Shown: one piece after another, positions 1 to 6,576 of the stretch
How positions within the stretch are numbered: the first letter of the stretch is position 1
Layout of the letters: the number at the start of each line of letters is the position of its first letter
Assembly (NCBI GenBank): GCA_002710495.1
Contig: PAKE01000006.1
Location: 4,904 to 11,479, forward strand
From: Flavobacteriales bacterium
Lineage (GTDB): Bacteria > Bacteroidota > Bacteroidia > Flavobacteriales > BACL11
DNA length: 6,576 nucleotides
Direction: 5' to 3'
The notes under the pieces: generated by a model
What the model was told of the DNA's origin: nothing
Seen by the model: the letters and a program-made list of their open reading frames with translations, nothing else
Database searches by the model: none
Program-made: the position numbers and the translations under genes

Positions 1-318
1 TCAAATTTACAAAGCATCTATTCTGATATAAAGAGTCCGTAAATAACTTATCAACATAAGTTTTTAATAGATTACCTGAGACAGTTAGTTTTAATTAAAA
101 AAATTACCCAGTTCTTCCATTGTCTCCAATTTTGCAGGGGTAACAACTCTGTTCTAATATGATAATTTTTAATTTATGATTATTATTTTACTGTCACTTC
201 TTGATTCTTTTAATAGATGATAATATCTGATCTTATAACTATCTTTACTTATAATTAATTTTTTCATAGATAATTAGTTTTAAATTATTATTTTTAGAAC
301 TTCAAAAAAAACTCTATT
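1..318. other. AT-rich region with no recognisable gene
   Basis: No credible complete gene is visible on either strand. Bases 1-42 are open on the + strand (13 codons, then TAA) and could be the tail of an upstream gene, but this is too short to assign. Three bases later an AT-only hairpin (45-51 pairing with 56-62, loop CAAC) is followed by a short T run. It would suit a weak intrinsic terminator for such a gene. Bases 89-100 form a 12-base A/T palindrome, expected by chance at this composition. Near the DUF502 start, TATTTTTA at 289-296 is one base off the Bacteroidota -7 box TAnnTTTG. It lies 22 bases before the ATG, with no clear -33 TTG, so it is only a weak promoter candidate for the downstream operon. 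Confidence 0.5.
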
Positions 319-915
319 ATGAATAGCATAATTAACTATTTTTTAAGAGGGATTCTATATATAGTTCCATTGAGTGCAACAATATATATTTTATATATTT
401 CAATACTGTTTATTGAGAATATGATAGAGCCTATCTTAGAAAGTATTAATACCATAATTAATGTTAAAACCGAATGGATAAGTCTACTATTAGGGGTTAT
501 TATAATTTTTATTTTAGTTTTAATAATTGGTTTTCTTGGTTCCCTCATTATTTCTACTCCGATTAACTCTTTCTTTAAGAAATTATTAAAACAAGCTCCT
601 CTGATACAAACAATTTATACATCTATAAAAGATCTTATGAATACTTTTGTTGGTAATAAAAAAGGATTTTCTGAACCAGTACTTGTAAAGCTTTACGAGA
701 ACTCTACTATAGAACGTATAGGATTTGTCACCAATGAAGATATATCATCTGTAAATATTAAAAAAGGAAAAGTATTGGTATACCTACCACATTCGTATGC
801 TATTTCTGGGCAACTTTTTGTGGTAGAAAAGAAAGACGTAACTCCAATTGATAAATCATCAGGAGAAATAATGAAACTAATAATTTCAGGAGGAGTAACA
901 GAAGTTCACCATTAA
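319..915 (+). CDS. DUF502 family integral membrane protein
   Basis: This 198-residue protein matches the DUF502/COG2928 family of small membrane proteins, whose biochemical role is not established; the plant COV1/LCV proteins belong to the same family. Two hydrophobic segments are visible, roughly residues 11-33 and 54-78, followed by a soluble C-terminal half. Family hallmarks include the IYTSIKDLMNTF stretch after the second helix (about 99-110), IGFVT (134-138), and the YLPHSYAISGQLF (155-167) and LIISGG (187-192) motifs near the end, where family members usually carry a P-x-x-G-x-L-like turn and an SGG ending. The length is typical and the protein looks intact. No Shine-Dalgarno is seen before the ATG, which sits behind an A-rich run. 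It is the first gene of a tight + strand cluster, with the next gene starting 9 bases after its stop. Family assignment is secure; function is unknown. Confidence 0.88.
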   Translation: MNSIINYFLRGILYIVPLSATIYILYISILFIENMIEPILESINTIINVKTEWISLLLGVIIIFILVLIIGFLGSLIISTPINSFFKKLLKQAPLIQTIYTSIKDLMNTFVGNKKGFSEPVLVKLYENSTIERIGFVTNEDISSVNIKKGKVLVYLPHSYAISGQLFVVEKKDVTPIDKSSGEIMKLIISGGVTEVHH

Positions 916-924
916 AATAAAATT

Positions 925-2811
925 ATGATAAAAAATTTACTATTTGCAATTACACTAACAGTAACTATTAATTCCCTTGCTGGAGACACTACAAATATTC
1001 AGGTTCATGATCATGCAGATATGACATCGAATGGAAATTATGATGAGTGGGGAGTTTTCCCTGATGGTTCTAAAACTTACAGAAAAATCTACTTGCATTA
1101 TACTATGGGATGCGCAAGTTCAGGATGCTCTGATTGGGACTATACTACAAAAATTGAAGTTCTACATAGAACAGGTCAATTAGACACCTCTTTAAACGAA
1201 ATAATTGAGAATTATGAACTAGCAAGAGTGATAACTCCATATGGCAGTGGATTAAACAATAACTGGGAGTTTACACATATTTTTGATATTACAGATTTTG
1301 CTTCTATATTACAAGATTCTGTGGAAATAAGAGCTCATTATGGTGGTTGGTCTTCAGGCTTCTCCGCAACTTTAGATTTTGAGTTTATTGAGGGAACACC
1401 TCCAAGAAATGTTAGTTCATTACAAAATATTTATTCAGGAGGATGTTCTTACACTACCTCATCAGCTTTTGAGCAATCTTGCCTACCACCAAAAATGTTT
1501 TGGGTAGATGCAAATTCAACTCAAGCAATGGTAAAAATGACAACAACTGGTCATGGTTTTGATAATAATATTTACGCAGCAGAATTTAAACCAATTGATT
1601 ATTATGTAAAGATTGATGGTAATCTAACACACACACAATTTAATTGGGATCCAAATTGTGGTGAAAATCCTATTTACCCTCAAGGTGGCACATGGATTTT
1701 AGATAGAGCAAATTGGTGCCCTGGCACTAGAGCTCAAACCTTCGATCATGAAATTACAAACTATATTACAAGTTCAGATTCTGTAGAAATTAATGTAGAT
1801 TTTCAATCCTATAGTTGGAGTGGAACACAAACTCCATCCTATATAATAGATTGTCAATTATTCTTATATGAAGGATCTAATTTCACTAATGATGTAGAAA
1901 TTACGGATATTATAAAACCCTCGTTAAAAGATGAATATTCTAGATTTAATCCTATATGTGGGAAACCTCTAATAAAAATTAGAAATTATGGTTCTGACCC
2001 ACTTACTTCCGTAGTTATAGAATATGGTGTGGAAGGAGGGGTTATTCACACATATACTTGGATCGGTTCTCTTACTTTTATGGAAGAAGAAGAAGTTGAA
2101 CTTCCACTTTTGCAGAATTGGGGAGGTACAAAAGATGTGTTTCAAGTGTCACTTTCTAATCCAAATGGACAATCAGATGAATATTTAGATAATAATATTA
2201 TGGGAACTCCATTTGAGCATGTTCCACAATATGAAGAAAAATTTGCTGTTTGGACTCAAACAAATTCTGGAGGTGGTAATGTATCAGAAACGTCTTGGAA
2301 ATTTCTAAATGATGACGGATCATTATATAATATTTCACAAACTATGTATATAAACAATCAATACAGAGACACTATAGAATTTGAAAGTGGATGTTATACT
2401 TTTATTGTAGAAGACACAGATGAAGACGGATTAGATTATTGGAACAATTCTGATGGAGCAGGATATGTAAAATTACGAAATGTTCCTGGAACTTGGTTTT
2501 CCGATTTTAATGCAGATTTTGGAACCAACATCATACATAATTTTAGAGTAGGGACCATACTTTCTTCCGAAAATATATTTGATAAGTTAGATGTTTTTCC
2601 AAATCCAGCAACTGATAATATTAGATTAGAATCTGCTTCTTTAATAAATTCAGAAATTAAGATTTTAAATTTGTTGGGTGAGAAAATCTATTCCAAAACA
2701 GCAAATTCTAACTCAGAAAGTATTTCAATATCCGCTTTCCCGAATGGAATTTATACAATACAAGTTCAAGGGAATAGCACTTCAATAATTCAGAAATTTG
2801 TAAAACAATAA
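925..2811 (+). CDS. Secreted peptide-N-glycosidase F-like protein with T9SS sorting domain
   Basis: This 628-residue protein begins with a signal peptide (residues 1-19, cleavage likely after SLA). Residues about 25-320 align by eye with the two-domain core of peptide-N-glycosidase F, which removes N-glycans from asparagine. Cys63 and Cys68 match the C51-C56 disulfide, and D72 in SDWDY matches catalytic D60. E220 in AAEF matches E206, and C245/C265 with DRANWCPG match C231/C252 and R248. Two differences stand out: the position of E118 reads G140 (HYGGW), and the C204-C208 pair is absent (A218, K222). R61 is Y73. Residues about 322-430 look like an immunoglobulin-type domain. Residues 435-543 form a beta-rich domain with a DxDxDG loop (497-502) that may bind calcium. 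Residues about 549-628 (VFPNPATDN, LLGEKIY, FPNGIY, KFVKQ) are a type A T9SS sorting domain, so the protein is probably exported to the surface or medium. Homology is strong; deglycosylating activity is uncertain. It lies 9 bases after the DUF502 gene and directly against ispG. Confidence 0.85.
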   Translation: MIKNLLFAITLTVTINSLAGDTTNIQVHDHADMTSNGNYDEWGVFPDGSKTYRKIYLHYTMGCASSGCSDWDYTTKIEVLHRTGQLDTSLNEIIENYELARVITPYGSGLNNNWEFTHIFDITDFASILQDSVEIRAHYGGWSSGFSATLDFEFIEGTPPRNVSSLQNIYSGGCSYTTSSAFEQSCLPPKMFWVDANSTQAMVKMTTTGHGFDNNIYAAEFKPIDYYVKIDGNLTHTQFNWDPNCGENPIYPQGGTWILDRANWCPGTRAQTFDHEITNYITSSDSVEINVDFQSYSWSGTQTPSYIIDCQLFLYEGSNFTNDVEITDIIKPSLKDEYSRFNPICGKPLIKIRNYGSDPLTSVVIEYGVEGGVIHTYTWIGSLTFMEEEEVELPLLQNWGGTKDVFQVSLSNPNGQSDEYLDNNIMGTPFEHVPQYEEKFAVWTQTNSGGGNVSETSWKFLNDDGSLYNISQTMYINNQYRDTIEFESGCYTFIVEDTDEDGLDYWNNSDGAGYVKLRNVPGTWFSDFNADFGTNIIHNFRVGTILSSENIFDKLDVFPNPATDNIRLESASLINSEIKILNLLGEKIYSKTANSNSESISISAFPNGIYTIQVQGNSTSIIQKFVKQ

Positions 2812-4743
2812 ATGAAATATTGTAACTCATTAAGTAATTACTCTAGATTTAAAACAAGAGAAGTAAAAGTAGGTAATATTGGAATTGGAGGCAATAATCC
2901 GATAAGAGTACAATCCATGACAATTACAGACACTATGGATACCGAAGCTACCGTAGATGAATCCATCAGGATGATTGAATCAGGATGTGAACTTGTCAGA
3001 ATAACAGCTCCATCTATAAAGGAAGCGGAAAACTTACAGAACATAAAAGACGAACTAATGAAAAGAGGATATACCACTCCTATTGTTGCAGATATTCATT
3101 TCACTCCTAATGCTGCTGAAGTTGCTGCTAGAATTGTAGAAAAAGTAAGAGTAAATCCTGGGAACTATGCTGACAAAAAGAAATTTGAGGAAATTGAATA
3201 TTCGGATGCAACGTACAATGCGGAATTAGAACGAATAAAAGTAAAGTTTACGCCTCTTGTTCGTACTTGTAAAGAGTATGGAACAGCTATGAGAATTGGG
3301 ACTAATCATGGTTCTCTTTCTGATAGAATTTTGAGCCGTTATGGAGATACTCCAAAAGGAATGGTAGAATCTGCTATGGAGTTTTTACGTATTTGTCGAG
3401 AAGAAGATTATCATGAAATAATTTTATCAATGAAGGCATCTAACACTAGAGTTATGGTGCAAGCATATCGAATGTTGGTATCTGAAATGATAAAAGAAGA
3501 TATGAATTACCCTCTTCATTTGGGAGTAACAGAAGCCGGAGAAGGTGAGGATGGAAGAATAAAATCTGCAGTGGGGATAGGAACACTTTTAGCAGATGGT
3601 TTGGGAGATACTATTAGAGTTTCATTAACGGAAGCTCCAGAAAATGAAATGCCGGTAGCTCAAAAATTACTATCTCATTTTAAAGGAATAGAACAACATG
3701 AAAAGATAGAAGAAATAACAAACAATCCCTTACACTCTTTTGATTATGTAAAAAGAGAAACGGATGAGGTTCTGAATATTGGAGGTAAAAATGTACCAAT
3801 TGTGATGGCTGATTTTTGCCTAAAAGAAAAAATTACACCTGCGTCCTTGTTTGCTTTGGGATATAACTATTCTGTTCCATTAGATAAATGGCACATTTCG
3901 GATATGGCTGCCGATTATGTGTTTGTAGGAAATCATGATGTAAATTTTGAAGTTCCAGGAACTTTAGGGATTATTTACAATTACAAAAAATGGTTAACAC
4001 ACAAAAAAGGATATCCCTTTTTAACTATAAATGATTATTTAGATGAGACGGAACTATCCAAGAAACTTAATGTAGTTTATGTTTGTCTTTCTGAGTTATC
4101 AAAAGAGTTATATGATAAATTGAAAGGAGATAAAACAGCTATTTTAATGATCGATACTTACAATGAAAACGGATTAGCAGAACAGAGAAAACTATTTACT
4201 GAACTGATGAATAATAATATTAAAACTCCAGCAATAATTGGGAGGGCTTATGGTAATTTATTAGAAGAACAATTACAACTTTCAGCAAGCTCTGATTTTG
4301 GAGCTTTGCTTTTAGATGGATTGGGAGATGGTATTTTTATTGCAGCAGAAAATTGTGGTTCCGATCAATCTATAAATTCCTTGGCCTTTGGAATACTTCA
4401 AGCCAGCAGATGCAGAATCTCTAAAACAGAATATATTTCTTGTCCATCTTGCGGAAGAACTCTTTTTGACTTGCAAGAAACCACTGCTAAAATTCGAAAA
4501 GAAACAGATCATCTGAAAGGAGTAAAGATAGGAATTATGGGATGTATTGTAAACGGACCAGGAGAAATGGCAGATGCTGATTATGGATATGTGGGTACTG
4601 GGAAAGGAAAAATCACACTTTACAAAGAACAAACGGTAGTAGAAAAAAATATTCCTGAACAGGAGGCTGTGACTTCTTTAATTAACCTTATTAAAAAACA
4701 TGGGGATTGGGTAGACAAAAAGCAAAGTGTAAAGTTAATCTAA
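2812..4743 (+). CDS. ispG: 4-hydroxy-3-methylbut-2-en-1-yl diphosphate synthase, extended form
   Basis: IspG (GcpE) converts 2-C-methyl-D-erythritol 2,4-cyclodiphosphate to HMBPP, the penultimate step of the MEP isoprenoid pathway, in the cytoplasm with a [4Fe-4S] cluster. The N-terminal TIM barrel covers about residues 1-290 (RVQSMT at 32-37, followed by the VADIHF region). The C-terminal cluster domain carries C544 and C547 in SCPSCGRT, C578 in GCIVNGPGE, and the cluster-ligating glutamate E585. At 643 residues it is far longer than the roughly 370-residue E. coli enzyme. The extra stretch, about 290-530, is the additional barrel-like domain known from the long IspG of Bacteroidota, Chlamydiae and plants, so the length is normal here. 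The MKYCNSL start fits Bacteroidota homologues. The ATG follows the previous stop codon with no gap and has no Shine-Dalgarno, suggesting translational coupling. The 3' end overlaps the convergent purT by 9 bases. All cluster ligands are present, so it should be active. Confidence 0.97.
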   Translation: MKYCNSLSNYSRFKTREVKVGNIGIGGNNPIRVQSMTITDTMDTEATVDESIRMIESGCELVRITAPSIKEAENLQNIKDELMKRGYTTPIVADIHFTPNAAEVAARIVEKVRVNPGNYADKKKFEEIEYSDATYNAELERIKVKFTPLVRTCKEYGTAMRIGTNHGSLSDRILSRYGDTPKGMVESAMEFLRICREEDYHEIILSMKASNTRVMVQAYRMLVSEMIKEDMNYPLHLGVTEAGEGEDGRIKSAVGIGTLLADGLGDTIRVSLTEAPENEMPVAQKLLSHFKGIEQHEKIEEITNNPLHSFDYVKRETDEVLNIGGKNVPIVMADFCLKEKITPASLFALGYNYSVPLDKWHISDMAADYVFVGNHDVNFEVPGTLGIIYNYKKWLTHKKGYPFLTINDYLDETELSKKLNVVYVCLSELSKELYDKLKGDKTAILMIDTYNENGLAEQRKLFTELMNNNIKTPAIIGRAYGNLLEEQLQLSASSDFGALLLDGLGDGIFIAAENCGSDQSINSLAFGILQASRCRISKTEYISCPSCGRTLFDLQETTAKIRKETDHLKGVKIGIMGCIVNGPGEMADADYGYVGTGKGKITLYKEQTVVEKNIPEQEAVTSLINLIKKHGDWVDKKQSVKLI

Positions 4744-5895
4744 CTTTATCTTAGAAGCAACCTCTTTTGCTCTTTCTACTAATTTTGTCGTATTTTCAGA
4801 TCCATAAGATAAGGCAACTGCCATTCTTCTATACTTTCGTGTTGTTGGTTTCCCAAAAACTTTAAAGTCTGTACTTTTAAATTTAGCAGCTTCTTCTAAT
4901 CCTGTAATATTTGGAAATTCCGTATTTTCTTTATCAGCCAATACAACTGCAGAAGCTCCGTTTCTAACAAGTGGAATATCCATTATAGGAATTCCTAAAA
5001 TAGCACGGGCATGCAGTTCAAATTCCGTCAAGTTTTGTGTTCCTGCAAGGGTTACCATCCCTGTGTCGTGCGGTCTTGGAGATAGTTCTGAAAAATATAC
5101 TCCATCTTTACCAATAAAAAATTCTACTCCCCAAATTCCACTCCCACCAAGTGCTTTTGTTACTTTATCGGCCATCTCTTGTGATGTTTTCAAATGGGCA
5201 TCTTCCATTCTCATGGGTTGCCAACTTTCTTGGTAATCCCCTCTTTCTTGCCTGTGTCCTATAGGTGGACAAAAAAGGGTATTTCCATTATTTTGGGTGA
5301 GAGTTAGGAGGGTTATTTCATAATCAAAATCAATAAAAGCTTCCACTATTACTTCCATCAAATCTCCTCTAGATCCTTCTAATGCATAGTTCCATGCTTT
5401 TTCAATATCGGCTTCTGTTTTTATTGCCGATTGCCCCTTACCAGAAGAGGACATTAGTGGTTTTACCACACAAGGCATTCCGGTAAATTCTACTCCCTCT
5501 TTCAACTCCTGATAAGAGGTCGCGTATTTATATTTTGCAGTTTTTATTCCCAAATCTACAGCTGCCAAATCACGAATGGCTTTTCGGTTCATAGTAAAGT
5601 TAGCCGCCTTTGCAGATGGAATTACGGTAAAACCTTGATTTTCATAGTCGTAAAATCGTTCTGTTCGGATGCTTTCTACTTCAGGCACAATAAAATCTGG
5701 GTGATGTTTTTCTACAATCCTGTCTAACTCATCTCCATCCAACATATTGATGACTTCACTTTCGTGAGCAACTTGCATGGCAGGTGCGTTTTCATAATTA
5801 TCTACTGCAATTACATATTGTCCTAATCTTTGCATAGCAATTACCACTTCTTTTCCTAGTTCTCCAGAACCTAATAATAATATTTTCTTTCTCAT
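4735..5895 (-). CDS. purT: Formate-dependent phosphoribosylglycinamide formyltransferase (GAR transformylase 2)
   Basis: PurT makes formyl-GAR from GAR, formate and ATP in the third step of purine synthesis, and is the folate-independent alternative to PurN. The 386-residue protein is an ATP-grasp enzyme, close to the 392 residues of E. coli PurT. The N-terminal fold carries [11 protein letters not shown] (7-17) and the EVESIRTER segment (72-80). The ATP-grasp region has [14 protein letters not shown] (143-156). E258 in GVEFF and E270 in [12 protein letters not shown] match the two Mg-binding glutamates of E. coli PurT (same 12-residue spacing, E267/E279). The C-terminal part is complete. The start ATG agrees with the usual [14 protein letters not shown] opening. 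It is transcribed convergently to ispG, overlapping its last 9 bases, so no terminator fits between them. No convincing promoter box was found immediately upstream; TATAATTG at 5918-5925 (- strand) is one mismatch from TAnnTTTG. Confidence 0.97.
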   Translation of the reverse strand: MRKKILLLGSGELGKEVVIAMQRLGQYVIAVDNYENAPAMQVAHESEVINMLDGDELDRIVEKHHPDFIVPEVESIRTERFYDYENQGFTVIPSAKAANFTMNRKAIRDLAAVDLGIKTAKYKYATSYQELKEGVEFTGMPCVVKPLMSSSGKGQSAIKTEADIEKAWNYALEGSRGDLMEVIVEAFIDFDYEITLLTLTQNNGNTLFCPPIGHRQERGDYQESWQPMRMEDAHLKTSQEMADKVTKALGGSGIWGVEFFIGKDGVYFSELSPRPHDTGMVTLAGTQNLTEFELHARAILGIPIMDIPLVRNGASAVVLADKENTEFPNITGLEEAAKFKSTDFKVFGKPTTRKYRRMAVALSYGSENTTKLVERAKEVASKIKLD

Positions 5896-5920
5896 TTTAT
5901 AGATATCTTATTCAAAACAA

Positions 5921-6128
5921 TTATATCTCAAGTATGGTGCTGTATATACAATCATTCATTAGGAAACGTAATCCTTTTTGTAGCTCTATTGTATTCTCCA
6001 TAGAATTTAAATACTCCCAAGTACCATCAATCTTTAATAATATTTTTTTAACCATTTTTATTAGTGATGACTTCCTGCCCCAATCCAATCAAAGGCACAC
6101 ATAGTAATAGTAGTAATAGTTTTTTCAT
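5921..6128 (-). pseudogene. Frameshifted gene for a small secreted protein with a DGTWEY motif
   Basis: Two short frames on the - strand read as one broken gene. The first (6128 to 6048, 26 residues) begins MKKLLLLLLCVPLIGLGQ, a typical Bacteroidota signal peptide, continues EVITNKNG and stops at TAA. The second frame, one base over (from about 6049 down to 5921), reads KKILLKIDGTWEYLNS and ends with ILEI. Removing one T (position 6050), beside a run of seven A, joins them into NGKKILLKIDGTWEYL. That resembles the pattern (V-x-x-x-x-G-x-x-I-x-L-x-x-DGTWEY) found near the start of small exported Bacteroidota proteins such as DUF3157-like ones; this comparison is from memory. The joined product would be only 68 residues, so the 3' part is probably also lost. 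Decay is the simplest reading; a sequencing error at the A run or two tiny independent peptides are possible. It lies between the tRNA terminator and purT. Confidence 0.5.
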
Positions 6129-6145
6129 AATAGAGGCGAATGTAC

Positions 6146-6153
6146 GAAATATA
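6146..6153 (-). promoter_or_regulatory. Possible -7 box for the broken secreted gene
   Basis: TATATTTC on the - strand differs only in the last base from the Bacteroidota -7 consensus TAnnTTTG. It sits just past the tRNA terminator and 17 bases before the ATG at 6128, where a promoter for the signal-peptide fragment would be expected. No clear -33 TTG is seen, so support is weak. Confidence 0.25.
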
Positions 6154-6160
6154 GAGATAT

Positions 6161-6187
6161 AAAAAAAGCCTCTTACAAAGAGGCTTT
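6161..6187 (-). terminator. Intrinsic terminator of the leucine tRNA gene
   Basis: Read on the - strand, AAAGCCTCTT and AAGAGGCTTT form a perfect ten-pair stem around a TGT loop, and the distal arm runs straight into further T (seven T in all). It starts two bases after the tRNA 3' end, as expected for a single-tRNA transcript. On the + strand only three T follow the stem, so it should act mainly on the - strand. Confidence 0.9.
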
Positions 6188-6188
6188 G

Positions 6189-6270
6189 TACCCAGAGCCG
6201 GGCTCGAACCGGCACGGATTGCTCCATTGGTGTTTGAGACCAACGCGTCTACCAATTCCGCCACCTGGGC
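6189..6270 (-). tRNA. tRNA-Leu (anticodon CAA)
   Basis: The - strand folds as a class II tRNA of 82 bases. The acceptor stem is GCCCAGG with TCTGGGT (G-U at both ends) and discriminator A73. The D arm contains GCGGAATTGGTAGACGC. The anticodon stem TTGGT/ACCAA encloses the loop CTCAAAC, giving anticodon CAA, which reads UUG leucine codons. A long variable arm (GGA-GCAA-TCC core) marks the leucine/serine class. The T arm is GCCGG-TTCGAGC-CCGGC. The 3' CCA is not encoded (ACAA follows), so it must be added after transcription. The gene has its own likely promoter and a strong terminator, so it is probably transcribed alone. Confidence 0.96.
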
Positions 6271-6289
6271 TATTTCGTTTTTGCTCCCG

Positions 6290-6297
6290 CAAAAATA
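6290..6297 (-). promoter_or_regulatory. Promoter -7 box of the leucine tRNA gene
   Basis: TATTTTTG on the - strand is an exact match to the Bacteroidota -7 consensus TAnnTTTG. It lies 19 bases before the tRNA 5' end, which would give a leader of roughly a dozen bases. No clear TTG is seen at the -33 position. Confidence 0.55.
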
Positions 6298-6356
6298 ATA
6301 CATAATTCTTCATATTATAGATTTTAAATAAAAATTATTTTTATCAGATATTTTAC

Positions 6357-6364
6357 TATATTTG
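6357..6364 (+). promoter_or_regulatory. Promoter -7 box of prs
   Basis: TATATTTG is an exact TAnnTTTG match on the + strand, 24 bases before the prs ATG. Transcription would start near 6371, leaving a leader of about 18 bases. The -33 region is A/T-rich with no clear TTG. It is divergent from the tRNA promoter box about 60 bases away. Confidence 0.6.
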
Positions 6365-6379
6365 CACCCCTTTTTAGGT

Positions 6380-6384
6380 AAGGA
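6380..6384 (+). promoter_or_regulatory. Ribosome binding site of prs
   Basis: AAGGA lies four bases before the ATG at 6389. It is the only obvious Shine-Dalgarno-like sequence ahead of a gene start in this window and supports that start codon. Confidence 0.5.
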
Positions 6385-6388
6385 AATA

Positions 6389-6576
6389 ATGGACAAACTA
6401 ATTAAATTTTTTGCAGGAGCTAAGACAAAACATTTAGCATCTCAAATTGCTAAATCATACGGATCAGAGATTTCATCTTCATCAATAGTAGAATTTTCAG
6501 ATGGAGAACTTGAACCATCATTTGATGAAACCGTTCGTGGAGCAGATGTGTTTTTAATTCAATCTACCACTCCTCC
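6389..6576 (+). CDS. prs: Ribose-phosphate pyrophosphokinase (PRPP synthetase), 5' part only
   Basis: The first 62 codons of a gene that runs off the right edge. Prs makes PRPP from ribose 5-phosphate and ATP in the cytoplasm, feeding purine, pyrimidine, histidine, tryptophan and NAD synthesis. The fragment shows the family N-terminus: a KFFAGAKTKHLA opening (6-17) in the position of the usual FAGNA-type segment, then FSDGE (36-40) and VRGADVFLIQSTTPP (49 onward), which match the FSDGE and VRG-x-D-x-F-x-IQST motifs of bacterial PRPP synthetases. The PRPP-binding and catalytic loops lie beyond the window, so completeness cannot be judged. An AAGGA ribosome site and an exact -7 promoter box support the start. 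It is transcribed divergently from the leucine tRNA. Confidence 0.93.
   Translation, partial: MDKLIKFFAGAKTKHLASQIAKSYGSEISSSSIVEFSDGELEPSFDETVRGADVFLIQSTTP

Noticed and set aside
91..153. A - strand stretch of 20 codons that looks protein-like (RVVTPAKLETMEEL).
   Set aside because: It is bounded by stops, has no signal at its only ATG, and I cannot match it to a family. It could be a gene remnant, but the evidence is too thin to annotate.
336..548. Open frames on the - strand opposite the DUF502 gene and ispG (also 2838-3077 and 4312-4632).
   Set aside because: They are antisense to well-supported genes, give no recognisable protein and have no start signals.
2812..4743. IspG about 270 residues longer than the E. 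coli enzyme, at first suggestive of a fusion.
   Set aside because: The long form with an extra central domain is the normal IspG architecture in Bacteroidota, Chlamydiae and plants.
5941..5950. Perfect palindrome TGTATATACA 43 bases upstream of purT, a possible operator.
   Set aside because: Ten-base A/T-rich palindromes are common by chance at this composition, there is no second copy, and it falls inside the broken gene's frame.
6189..6270. The tRNA as an integration site for a mobile element.
   Set aside because: No integrase, no repeated tRNA 3' end and no change in base composition are visible within the window.
6061..6303. An 80-codon open frame on the - strand.
   Set aside because: It runs straight through the leucine tRNA and its terminator, and the end reads the signal-peptide fragment in the wrong frame. 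It is a chance open frame.

Overview
The window is AT-rich chromosomal DNA from a member of the Bacteroidota, most likely a Flavobacteriia-like lineage. Four things point there: a secreted protein with a type IX secretion (T9SS) C-terminal sorting domain, the long three-domain form of IspG, exact TAnnTTTG promoter boxes upstream of the tRNA and prs genes, and A-rich starts with little or no Shine-Dalgarno sequence.

Left part (1-4743, + strand): after about 320 bases without a recognisable gene come three tightly packed genes. They are a small two-helix membrane protein of the DUF502 family (319-915), a secreted 628-residue protein related to peptide-N-glycosidase F with a T9SS tail (925-2811), and ispG of the MEP isoprenoid pathway (2812-4743). 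The gaps are 9 and 0 bases, so the three are probably one transcript, although their functions have no obvious link.

Middle (4735-5895, - strand): purT, the formate-dependent GAR transformylase of purine synthesis, converges on ispG. The two coding ends overlap by 9 bases.

Right part (5896-6576): upstream of purT lies a short broken gene for a small secreted protein, split by an apparent one-base frameshift. Next come a strong intrinsic terminator and a leucine tRNA (anticodon CAA), both on the - strand. Beyond a short divergent promoter region is the 5' end of prs (PRPP synthetase), which runs off the window on the + strand. PRPP is the starting substrate of the purine pathway that PurT serves, but the genes lie on opposite strands and are separated by a tRNA, so this is proximity and not an operon.

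I see no phage, insertion sequence, CRISPR array or defence system, and nothing that amounts to a new biological system. The points most worth a second look are the PNGase F-like protein that appears to lack one of the three catalytic acidic residues of PNGase F, its placement directly against ispG, and the frameshifted small secreted gene.
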